NCBI GenBank assembly: GCA_026874595.1
Contig: CM049306.1
Location: forward strand, 109,720,142-109,784,141
Length of the DNA stretch: 64,000 nt
From: Sipunculus nudus
Lineage: Eukaryota > Annelida > Sipuncula > Golfingiida > Sipunculidae
Reading direction: 5' to 3'
A program made the position numbers and the translations under genes. Shown in pieces: positions 11,960 through 23,159 of this stretch (position 1 is the first letter of the stretch; every line of letters starts with the position of its first letter). The notes under the pieces were generated by a model. The model saw only the letters and a program-made list of their open reading frames with translations, was not told where the DNA came from and made no database searches.

Positions 11960-12780
11960 ACCCGTAAAAATCCAGGTCAATATAGGTGGCACCACAAAAA
12001 CCTAAATTTTAAATATAAGTCATGTGACCAACATTTGCACAACATTTGGTGATGCTAGCTCTTGTGATTCCTGAGATTGTTATGTTAGTATGCATAATTG
12101 GCAAAATTACTAAGTTCAAATTGTGACTCAGCTAAAATACTTCGAACCCAAACCATTTGAATAAACTTGAGAGAGCTCATCTCTGGGATCATTTTTTAAT
12201 GAAATATTGAACAATTTGGCTGAATGATTTCGGAGAAGAAGGTGGCGTCGAAAAAAGCTGAATTCCACAACATTTGACATGTGACTGATTTTTGCATAAA
12301 ATTTGGGAATGTTAACTTCTGCTGTTCCTGAGAAAACAAGGGGTTAATGTACTGATGACCAATGACCCCCGAACAAAAAAGTTCGATACAGGTGGCGCCA
12401 CGAATACTTCAATTTCAAATATGATTCATGTGACCAACATTTGCATAAAGTTCGGTGATGATAGCTCCAGCCGTTTCTGAGATTGTAATTGTAGTATGAT
12501 TTTTTGGTCAAATGACAAAGTTCAGTTCCCGTAACTCGGCCAAAAATCACCGAACTGAAACCATTCGGACAAACAAAGATTGTTTCCTCGATTATTTCTG
12601 TGAAATATTGAACGATTTGGCTTGACGGTTCCGGAGAAGAATATTTTTAAAGTTTTACTTAGCTTTTCCCCTGTAAAATCTAAGTCAATGTAGATAGCCA
12701 AAACATGAGCTCAATTCGACAAAATTTGACATGTGACTAAATCTTCCATAAAATTTGGCGCTGCTAGCTTAAAAATGAAA
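11960..12780. repeat. Degenerate tandem repeat with GTGGCGCCAC
   Basis: Units share 'catgtgaccaacatttgca' and 'gctagctc...tcctgagattgt' (about 12,020 and 12,425), alternating with 'catttgacatgtgactga' units (about 12,270 and 12,725). GTGGCGCCAC is at about 12,393. Probably the core of an old hairpin-type element without surviving ends. Confidence 0.6.
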
Positions 12781-12789
12781 CTGGATGGT

Positions 12790-15700
12790 GCGACGTACCA
12801 AAGTTCAACACGAACCCTATAATTATAATAGCATGCACAGTGTCCTTGAAATAGCTCAGTTACACCACCACCAGGTAGCGCGGTATAATATGTTACCCTT
12901 TCTTGGCTTGTTATCAAAGATGTGTGTCTGTTTGCCCCCAGTCTACATGTGTAGATTAACATGTTGATGTAGCTTATCATTACTCATCCACTGTGGACTT
13001 ACCAGTATCCATGGAACAATTTTAATACACGATACGTGAAAAAAAAATTATCCAAAAAATCGGGTCTCATGACATATCTGAGATTGCCTATGCCAGTCGG
13101 TAACTTCTCGTCCGTATCTACTTTTACTCTTGTCCTGATAAAAATAAAGCTACCTGTAGCTCTTGTCCTGGTCCGTATCTACCTTTATCTCCTGTCCTGG
13201 TATATGTATATCTACCTGTATCTTTATCTCCCTATGAAAAGTTCAATCCCCACTCGGCCATTTTTTAACTTGTAAAATAAATTGTGCAATGATAAATATT
13301 TCATATTTTGTTTATTACTGCTTATATCTAAGCATCAAATGTTGTCATTAATATAATACAACTATACCCACGGACTAACTAACAGCAATTATCCATTTAG
13401 ATCATTGTGAAGAGCAGCATTTATATGTTTAAATCTATTAGGGCATCATTCAATCAATTTTCCTTATTATTAGAAAACATCTTATCTTTAAATGTTTTCC
13501 GTGTAAAAAATGGGCAGAACCTTATATATTGGAAATTATAAAGCTGTTGTCAATGCAAAAAAAATGTTTCCATCTGTCAGTATCTCTGTCCGTTCGTAAG
13601 TGGTCGTCAATTTCATCCGGTTGCTTGTTCAGTGTCTGATATATAGCATTTTACAAACCTTTTGTCTGACACGTGGCATTATTTTGGTAACAATTTCCAT
13701 CAATGATTTAGAAACTTATACATTTGTTTGAAACCTGAAAGTCCTAGAGGTCTAATTATTGCTTTCGGTGAAAATCGGTCACATGCAGGTAAAGTTCATC
13801 GAAAAATTGTTTAAGTATGTCTGTCCGTTCGTCTGTATAGTCGTCTATTCGACTGCTTCCTTGTATTTTTGTCTGGCATTCGGTCCGATACAGACTACAG
13901 TTTCACAAAAATCAATTTGAAACCATACGTTTAGTATAATATCTTAATCAATGAACTTTTTTTTTTAGTTTATAGACTGTATATTTTGACAATTCTCTGA
14001 TATCTCTCCTGGATCCGGATCATTTGGCGGATCCAAATGAAAATCTAATCGATTCTTCCTTGGCCAATTCCCGAAATGCTCTGAAAAGTTTATGATATTC
14101 CGTTTGGAACAATAACACATACACGCACTAAAACACACACAACCACACGCTCACACACAAGAACGGGAATGAACTTATATAAAGTGAGGCAATACAATGA
14201 GATGTATATTTACAGCCCATGACCACCCACTGCCTGCATGACTGCATGGTGTCGAATGGTGATATAGGGCACGGTCCTGGGTGTAGCATTAGTATTTATT
14301 AGCAAGGAGATGCAATATTCTTATATTATAGTTGACAACCATTTTGGATAAGTATACTTCTCAGTCGTTTGATGTTTTTTTTGCGCACAGGCAGAGAAGA
14401 TCTAGTCTTGGTAAATGTTTTTGGAATGTTAAATGTTTTCTTTAACAGCAGTTGATTTCTGCTAATAAATTACATTATATTCATTTGTATATAGTCAGCT
14501 GGTGCTCTGCACGATAGAGTATATATATAGGGGATCATCTTTTTTATTGGGGGATAAAGTGGTGAAACCTGAATTCGTGTATGGTCGGCTGGAGTAATAC
14601 TTCCCACGGTGCTACTTCCGATCCTATATATAAACACACGGTATGGGGCATCCTGCTTTAATACTCAGATATATATTTGACAGAGATATATAACATTTAC
14701 ATGTTGTACACTGTGCAAAGTCTGGCATATGTTCATATTATTCAAAAAGTCGTCTAATGGCCTTCAGTAAGACTTTAAAGTCCAATTTTCACTTGTCATT
14801 ACATGCAGCCTTAAACATTCAAACTGACAGTAGTCTAACATTGTGATTTTTACTATTTCTAAATATTCGTATACTTAATTTGACATGCAAGCTTATAGAT
14901 AAGCTCTATATCTGGATTTACTTATAAAGATATGCTCTGTATCAAGATTTAACAATGTACAGTTTTCAGTTCATTACAGTGACCCCCTTAACAAAGTCGA
15001 TGTTCATTCGTAATATGTTGGATTGGTTTAATTAATATCATTATAAAGAAACCATTTTCAAGATAATACAACAGAGAGCAATGAGTAATTTTTAGGTGTA
15101 CACAATTTTTGTTATACCAGCTCTTTGGGAGGTTTTGATTCTATAGAACCTACCCCCTTATAAATATGTTAAGATAACAGGGTACTAAACATGTCAGGTG
15201 AAAAAAAAAATTACCAAGGAAATGTCTAATAATGTTTATATGACAAGTGTACTGATGGTTTGAGGAACTGGAATTGGGAGTATTTTGACTCATTCAATTT
15301 CGTTATTTTTTTTGTAACTAGAACGAAATGCCAAATATAAGAAAAGAAGTTAATTTTGTGATGCAGTATAAATAAGGATTGGAAAATGTAGAAATAAGCC
15401 ATGCAGAACTACGAACCTTATGTAACACGTCGATGCTGGTCATTGCTTGATGGCTCAATTAAGCTTCTGCATACTGTCCGTAATATTGAAACGGTTCGAT
15501 TAAAGAACATAAAATGTCCACAAACTGGACGCTTGAGAAAATTAAACCAGAAGAACGTATCAGTCAAATATGAGCTTTAAAAATAAAATTGATTGAATTT
15601 CATTCTGTATGTGAATGCAACGCTTACAAATATTTGCAAAGAGACGAATTAGGTATTGTTCGAAAACAATCATGTATAATGCCCTTACTCTGTTTCTATA

Positions 15701-16190
15701 TTTAGCCAAAGGCGACTCAAGTAGGTTTTTTATATCTTACGAAACATGAATGTAAAGTTAGACATATATTGACAATCCTCTAGCAGGTGGACTCCACCTG
15801 CACATTAATTGTTAATTCGTTAATTTTGTAAGGTGACATATCAACTACCAACTATATATCTATGTATTATTGTATAAATATATATATATATATTCTGATA
15901 AGGCAATTTTTATTTATTTATACATATATTTTACCAGGATGGCCCATTCAGCATGTTTAGCTGTTTTTCGATGGGGTCCTGGAAATATCACAGAGAAATA
16001 TTCATTGACAAAGAGATATACATGTACATTACATACTCATATTAAAATAGTCATTGAAAATAAATAAAATGTTTAAAACAATGATCTAAACATACACATA
16101 TTTAAAAGATAGATTGCCACATATGACACAAATGTAATTATATACAATTATAAAGGTCGAGTTACTGAAATTTTGAGATTAAAACATGGA
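12790..16190. other. Largely featureless AT-rich DNA
   Basis: Contains short low-complexity patches: 'cctgtcctggt...tctacct' repeats at 13,120-13,230, CA-rich 14,110-14,160 and AT-rich 15,865-15,930. CCGTTCGTC-type tracts at 13,590 and 13,820 may be remnants of hairpin elements. No gene recognised. Confidence 0.4.
15783..15801. other. Perfect 19-nt inverted repeat
   Basis: GCAGGTGGA, one C, TCCACCTGC: a 9-bp stem with a single centre base. Confidence 0.9.
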
Positions 16191-16195
16191 AATCA

Positions 16196-16632
16196 TCATA
16201 GAAAGGATTTATATAGTTGTTTAAAACGCTTAACATCAGTTACGTGTCTTAAATTATTGGGAAGTTGATTCCAGTGATCCGGGCCTGCGTAAAGAAAGCT
16301 TGATTTAAATCTGTCAGTTCTTGGTTTTATGATGGCAAGATTGCCACTGGTCGTGTGACGTGTATTGTATGGGTTACGTGCATATTTGAGGCCATGTCTA
16401 AAAGTAGAAGGTGCATCACCAAATAAACATTTACAAAATAGCGATATCTCTGTTCCACGGTCATCCAACCTAACTGAATTATTAATAATGCTGGAGAAGT
16501 ACATGTATTTATATCGAAGGTTTTTTGTAACAATACGGACAGCTTTATTTTGGAGTCTCTGGATTTTTGACTTGTACGTTTTCGAGCATCCACCCCAAAC
16601 AGAAATACAGTAATCAGTAATTACATGTCACA
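16196..16632 (-). pseudogene. Non-LTR retrotransposon (LINE) reverse-transcriptase C-terminus, 5'-truncated
   Basis: Minus-strand frame reads ITDYCISVWGGCSKTYKSKI, QRLQNKAVRIVTKNL, further on YNTRHTTSGNL and HWNQLPNNLRHVTDVKRFKQ. The WG..., LQN+A+R and WN.LP..L series is the standard tail of LINE polymerase proteins after the catalytic region. The frame is open for about 140 codons, closed upstream by TGA near 16,633; the catalytic FADD part is absent. Typical dead-on-arrival insertion. Confidence 0.85.
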
Positions 16633-17470
16633 TAATAAATAAGCTCCTTCGTTCTTTATACAATAAATCACAATTAGCAAATAATATAAGTATACACTGT
16701 CAGCCATATATAAGTAAGAATAATAATCAATACCGCCCACATGGAGATTTCTTGGAATGCCTGCACATGTGAACTATATAGGCAGCTTTGTTCTGTATAA
16801 ATCCAAAATACGGTATATAGCCTATAGCTTTTGAAATGTAACCACCTCTCGTCAACTTCTAACAGATTCCACATTCCATGCATGGCGTTTATAAATTAAA
16901 TTGCATCCACCCCCCAACCCCCCCCCCCCCACACACACACGAACAACAGTTGACTTAATTTTCAAAGACCCATTGCATGTGAAACCTAACTTAACTCAAA
17001 AGTATTCCCCCACAGTTTACACATTAATTGTTGATCATGGCTCTATATAGCCTGTTATCAGGATACAAATAAAATAATTACATATATGCTTACCAATTCC
17101 ACAATGTCATTTTATTTCCGTATGTTTCCGCATGAAAAGATTAAACTGACATTGAAATTTGAAACGCAAGTATTCACAAGCATTATTTGTAATTTCCCAT
17201 ATTCACTGTTTGAATCACGTGATATTAAACAGGTTTTAAAATCCAATTTCTTGATAATAATATCATTAATCATATGGCTTTTCACCTTTGAACTATTTGA
17301 AAGTGAGGATTTTTTATTATTATTTCTAATAGACCTAATATGAAAACATCAACAGGAAATGGCAAGGAAACAGCTGTACATGTCCGCCTTAAGGCTATAC
17401 ACACTTTCCATGCATTCAGCACCATAAATACAGGGGCCTAGCACTGGAAAAATAGTGTTTAGCGGAGTTA

Positions 17471-17472
<2 letters not shown>

Positions 17473-17525
<53 letters not shown>
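17473..17525. repeat. (AT)n microsatellite
   Basis: About 26 AT repeats. Confidence 0.97.
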
Positions 17526-17529
<4 letters not shown>

Positions 17530-17530
<1 letters not shown>

Positions 17531-19020
17531 CAGTGTTCGATCTTACAAAATTAATCAATATATTATTATATATAAAATGACATGCGCCTAGTTATATAAG
17601 TATGCATTGGTTATGTAACATTTAGATTTTTTAACACCAAAATGAGGCCCGTGCTCAACCCACATGTTACAGGCGTGTGGGCGTTGGGTATAAACTTTTG
17701 ACTACTGGTACCCGATGTATATGGCTCAGATTCCCGTTTTGTTATCACAACTGTTGATGCTTCTTATCGCTGTTGACCGTAAATTCAGACCGAGCAAAAA
17801 AAAAGGAGGGTATCCCAGTAATTATAGGCCCATATCTAAATCTCCACGCAGTCTAATTATTATGTCTCTAGCTATGATGTTGGGGTAAACGCTATAAACA
17901 CAGTTCACACACACACCTACCAATCTGCATGGCATGTGGACCATCTAGAGGCCTTCAGCTACCGATTAGCCCTGCCGGGGCTTTAGTATTTACGTTTACT
18001 AATAAAATGTGATTCCATGTACCGATAGACTTTACTCAGTGCCACCTCTTATCACTAAAGCCCTGAAAAGTCCGTATGGTGAATCCCTGATATTTGCATA
18101 TTAAGGCTCTTTGAGGACCTGACGATTCCCCCGTATTTGCATATCAGGCCGTCACGCCTCATGTGAGTGGCATCGTTGCTATGAGAACGCCAACAGCGGT
18201 CCCACAGCTTGACCCGCTTGGTAACATTCGCACTGAAATCTTGTATTCAGATAGTCCACACATGGAACTCCCTGTCCTATTATATATCTCTGCTGAACGA
18301 ATATTACGGTCCATGGGCCAAATGTAAGTGTATATTGTAGACACTATCGCAACAATTTTGTACCCACAGGTCCAGAAAATTCCCTCTGCCGAGATGACAA
18401 GAGAAGCTGGCAGCATTTTTCCGAACCCGTGTATTAACTGTCAAATTGCGACTCGCGAATCGTGATCGTTTCAGTCAGCCGGTACATTTTGAATGCGCTC
18501 GTCGTGTGCACCAGAATATCTCGCGCTAATTGGCTGAGCCAGAGTTTGTTAGGCCTACTTTCAAGAGTGGTGGTCCGATAAACGTTAACACTTTGGCTGT
18601 AACACTTGGGTTATATTGTTTCAAAGACTCGCCGAACTCAACATGAGCGACGGCCTAAAAATATTAAGACAAATAAATGGGAATATTAGTAGCCAATTGG
18701 AAGCCCGGAATAGGCGATGACTGAATGAACCATGTTGGTTTTGAAAAAGATTATGGGAAAGACCAAGTGCTGCTGACGTCACTGGAAAATACCTTAGTTC
18801 AGCGAGGCGGTGATGTGTGGCGCTGACCATCCGGGAACCGGCCAAGATTACCAGTCCATGAAATAATAGAGGGTCATATAGTGGAAAATTAGTTATATGA
18901 GTTACCGCAAGATGGCGGTATCAATACTAAGTGTGATACAACACGGAAACGTTTGATTTCTCTGTCAGAAGCAACAATTAAGTCATAACTATTTCATGGA
19001 CTGGGCCAGTCTAACTACCA
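17530..19020. other. No gene recognised
   Basis: Somewhat richer in CpG than its surroundings (18,150-18,850). Open frames at 18,159-18,416 and 18,621-18,845 (both -) show no recognisable domain. Confidence 0.35.
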
Positions 19021-19023
19021 ATC

Positions 19024-19205
19024 TGTCCGAGCACAGTCGCTCGAATCCCTATTTCAGGGGGAAATGGTAAGTGATACGTACATACTATCTACGTACGAAG
19101 TACTACGTAAGGCTCTACTTTATACTGATATATAGTGCACAGTTTCGTCCATTTTTCGATAAAAATCAACCAATTATAGGGATTCGAGCGACTGTGGTCC
19201 GATTC
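19024..19205. mobile_element. Fold-back (MITE-like) element
   Basis: About 29-nt arms: the left (19,025-19,052) contains CACAGTCGCTCGAATCCCTA and the right (19,176-19,203) is its reverse complement with about two mismatches. A 120-bp loop lies between, with clustered TACGTA motifs. Confidence 0.7.
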
Positions 19206-19465
19206 AGTGTTATTCATTTTTTAGCTGAGCTAACTTTCAGCCATGCATGCTGTATATATTGTCCGTCATAATAAGACGTTTCCACGGGCGGATTTAGAGC
19301 CCCCCACCTTTTTTCGACCTTACCAAAAAATTCTGGGAAAAAAACTCATAGTACACATAATGAAAATTTAATTAAAGACCAAGTGGATAGAACAGTTACA
19401 ATGTATGTCTTGCTTTATAATGCATTTAAGCTACCCCAGACTGCACGATTACAACCTATATTTAA

Positions 19466-22098
19466 ACAAGGGACCCATGGGTCACGGCGCTCAGCTGTTA
19501 TATATGATAAAAAAATATGATTTGGAAATGAGGCACATGCTGGTTTTGTGTGGTAATAAATAAAAGCTTTATTATGATTCGTTGATGTTTAGCTTATGTA
19601 TGATTTTTATAGTATCTTTGGAGACAGGGAAGAGGATTGATTTCATTTATTTTATTGACAAATGGAGTGCTATTGTCACACAGATTCTGACTTGGCCATA
19701 TATCTTATAATATAATATAAGAGTTTAACTATTTATTAAAATTTAATAACAAATATTGTGCCAAATATAATTTTTATTAAAATAATAAGAAAATCATGAT
19801 TTTTTAAAAAATAAAATATAACTGATATGATTATTAAAATAATATTATAGAACATATTCATGAATGCATTCATGAATACATTTTTTAAGTATTTGCACTG
19901 GTATTTAAATACTTTCATTTTTACTTTAATTCCCATTCTTATGTGAGAAATTTTATAATGATTCATATTCGTATTCAATAAATTTGCAAAGTATTTGCAT
20001 CATGTCTGGTATTTATTCAGTTTTAGCCAATCAATGATGTTGAGAATCCAGAATATAAAAAATTCACAAATTTAAATAATGATCATGAGTACCTGGTTTT
20101 ATGACTTTTATTTATATTTAAAAAAATAAATGTAATATATTCACTTTGGACTACTTTCATATCAATCAACACACTAAACACAGTAGGAATCTAGAATAAT
20201 ATTATCAACTGCATATTTGTCTATCATTAATTTCCTTCATATGATCCCTAATGATTGGTAATGAATAATATGATTTATTTTTGTTATCATTAAAAAATTG
20301 AACTGAAAAATACCATAGGTGACTGCATGGTGTTATTTGGAATACTTGACATTCTATCCATCCATACAAGATTCTTACATCATCAGTATCTGCAAGTTAG
20401 TTTCCTGTTACTCATCAACTAACAAATTCCTTTTCTATTAATTTTTCTTTAATTTGTTATTAAAAACCAATAAAAATTGATTAATTTGTAGTTTCTTGTT
20501 ATGTTGTTGATCAAAACAACTACTAGATAAGTTGGGTTGGACACCTGGATCAACTGTGGCTGGCCATAAGCTGCCTGGTTGCCCCAGTGTATGCCTCCCT
20601 CAAGCATGCATAATTTGCTGAAAGGTCAATAAGGCCAACATACAGGTGACTGAAAAGGGGCTTGGGACAGCCTGGTTTTGACATGGTCTCATAAAAACAT
20701 TAATAAAAGCTACAATTTTTGGCCATTTTCTTTCAGCTTTCTAAACTAAAAAGCTGAAATCCTTGTGTATGCACGATATGAAAATTATATCAACAGTGCT
20801 CACAGGAAACAAATGTGCCATGGTCAACTTGGGACAAAATTTAAGGTACTAATTTTATATTTATACTAATAACTTATAAAATATGAAAAATTCAGAACTA
20901 GTTTTCGGTATTCAGTTGAATCTTGATTAAATAATGTTACATCCCTGACAAAATATCACTAGCTTCAGCTATCCTCTTGTTAAGGGAGTAAATATATTTC
21001 TTGATTTTTTACAAAGTGCATTATGTTTGGGCCCATTACTTAAAACAATTACGCAATACTGACTTCATTTTTTAGCATGTGCATAGCGAATGTATAGAAA
21101 AATATGTGTATTATATATGATCAAAGTCAGATCAGTGGTTTTGATATTAGGCAGTCTTAAATTGTAACAATGGGTTTTTAATGGAAAATGAAGTTTTTTA
21201 TTAATATCTAAAAGGAATTAAGTCCTAGTGACCAAATTCTTGGCATGGTAGGGTATTTTGGAGACATCTAACTGCATGCATGCCAAAATTTAGGAACTGA
21301 GAGCTGAAGCTGGGGAGCTGAGCTCTAGCAAACTGCATATCACTAGCTTGATGTAAATTATATGTGACATGGTGCTTGAAAACTTGAATAAAATCTACAG
21401 TTTTTGATAAACTGGTTTCAAATTTTTGGTGTTAACAGATGAAATGGTAACAAAAACATGCTGTGAAAATTAAATCCACAGCAGTTACAAGAAAAAAATG
21501 TGCCATGGTCAAACTTGGGCAAAATTAAAGGTACCAATTTTTTAATTTTGCTAATATTTTAAAAAGTTTAAAAGATTTTGATCTAATTTTGGGTATACAA
21601 TCTAATTTTTATTAATTAAAGTTATATTACTGGAAAAAAGTCCTTAGCTTTAACATGTTTTGTGTTAAGTGATCAAATATCTTTCCTGATTTTTTACAAA
21701 ATGCATTATGTTTGGGCACATAACTTTTTTAAATTATATAATACAGACCTAAATTCTGGCATGTACATAGGAATTATATAGAGGAATATTTATGGTAAAT
21801 ATCAGGAAAAACAGATGAGTGATTTTGATATTAGGCAGTCTTGAAGTATGAAAATAGGTTTTTAATAAAAAATTGAGTTTTTTTCTAAATTTCTCAAAGG
21901 ATCGAAGTCGCAAAGACCCAGTTTTCGGCTTGGTAGGAGATCTTGGACATCTAACATTATGCCGAATTTTGGATTCCTAGGTCCTACGGTTTCAAAACGT
22001 GCCAGTTTGACGGACGGACGGACGGACGGCAAGACAGCCGACGGACAAAGGACCACGACTATATAGCTCAGATGACTTATAGTCAGCTGAGCTATAAA
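19466..22098 (-). mobile_element. Hairpin family 1 element, complete long form (about 2.6 kb)
   Basis: Read on the minus strand it starts at 22,098 with a T-run, then the 31-nt hairpin at 22,064-22,094 (arms TAGCTCAGATGACT and AGTCAGCTGAGCTA, loop TAT), a CCGT-type tract (22,007-22,030) and a 2.4-kb AT-rich body. It ends with a subterminal CAGCTGAGCG (an inverted copy of the tip), a second small palindrome (19,472-19,483, GACCCATGGGTC) and CTTGT. Both ends match the copy at 57.0-58.2 kb. No Rep/helicase frame, so non-autonomous. Confidence 0.8.
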
Positions 22099-22131
22099 AA
22101 AGTCTACACCCGGAAGGGGGGTACTGTCCAA

Positions 22132-22221
22132 CCCCCCCCCCCCCCCCCCCCCCATCCTCGGCGCATCACGCCTTGGCTCACCCGCTTCGGGGCCTCGCGA
22201 TGTGTGCCCCCCCCCCCCCCC
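22132..22221. repeat. Two poly-C runs
   Basis: Runs of about 22 C (22,132-22,153) and 15 C (22,207-22,221), 53 bases apart. Confidence 0.95.
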
Positions 22222-22799
22222 ATTCTAAATACCTGTAGGCTATCCACCCTTGATTTCATACTCCTGACTGCTGGCGAGGCACGAATTGTAACCGTTAAAC
22301 CTCATTCATATTCTGGTATAATTTCCATGAAAACCTGAAACTAGGTCAGGGTGTTGTTATATGTTGGGGAAAACACGACGTAAAACACCTTCAAGGTCAC
22401 ACCAATGGCTCACAAAAAAAGTATAAATCGTCATATTTATACTTATAGGCCTGCGCCTATAAGGCTATATAGGCCTAGGACCTCGTGTGTGGTGTTGTGT
22501 GTGTAGATGCAGGTAGGTAGGTCTGTTTGTTAGTGTATACTATTACTAGTATGTATTTATGAGCCTTTTATGTGCGTCTTTTAAATTTATGCAATTTTCA
22601 GAAGCCAATCTAGTAGGCCTAGGTACTTAAGTTTTCCCCAAGATTTAAGTATTATAGTGAGAGTATATACACCCTTGGCCCTGATGAACATGTAAGATAC
22701 AAAACATCCATTCTGATCACCCAGCGAGTACAGATATTTTCTAAGAATCAGATTACTGATGCTGCGTTTACTGATAGGAATGTGACCTCCACTTCCAAA

Positions 22800-23150
22800 T
22801 CTCACTTCAACACTTGACAGTGGTATTTATTTTTGAGACACCCTCCCGCGATGTCAGCAAGGGGCTGGGTGCACCGTTTTCTGTCGTCTGATCTAACTGT
22901 CGTCTGCACAAACCGACGCCAAAGAGGAAATTCTGAAAGAAGACTATGGCTCCCGTTACCAGTTGTATGTAAGTACAGATACAGTTTGCTTTCTGAAGAT
23001 GACAGATTGTCTGGGGCTAACTGGGTTATCTCCAGTCTCGAAAACTCGGAAAAGGCATGCACTGCAGCAGAGCTGTGTGTAATTGGACCGCCCTATTATC
23101 AAGCAGGGGTGAAAGCTTTTATAAGTCGGGGAATATATTGCAATCAACTC
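22800..23150 (+). promoter_or_regulatory. Possible reelin 5' region
   Basis: Locally higher CpG density, open in several frames, and contains the candidate leader exon with its GTAAGT donor. No TATA box was identified. Inference only. Confidence 0.3.
22946..22968 (+). CDS. RELN: Candidate reelin leader exon (start Met plus 7 codons)
   Basis: ATG in a good context (GACTATGG) opens MAPVTSC and reaches a strong donor, GTAAGT, at 22,969 in phase 2. If spliced to the acceptor ending at 26,912, the join gives [16 protein letters not shown], a short signal peptide leading into the Reeler domain. The surrounding 22.8-23.1 kb is richer in CpG and open in several frames, as a first-exon region might be. 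No homology supports this tiny exon, and exon 1 could instead start at 26,881 after a different leader. Confidence 0.35.
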
Positions 23151-23159
23151 TAAATGAAA

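Noticed and set aside
18159-18845. Minus-strand frames of 74-85 codons in a CpG-richer region
   Set aside because: No motif, homology or splice partner could be recognised, so I did not call genes.
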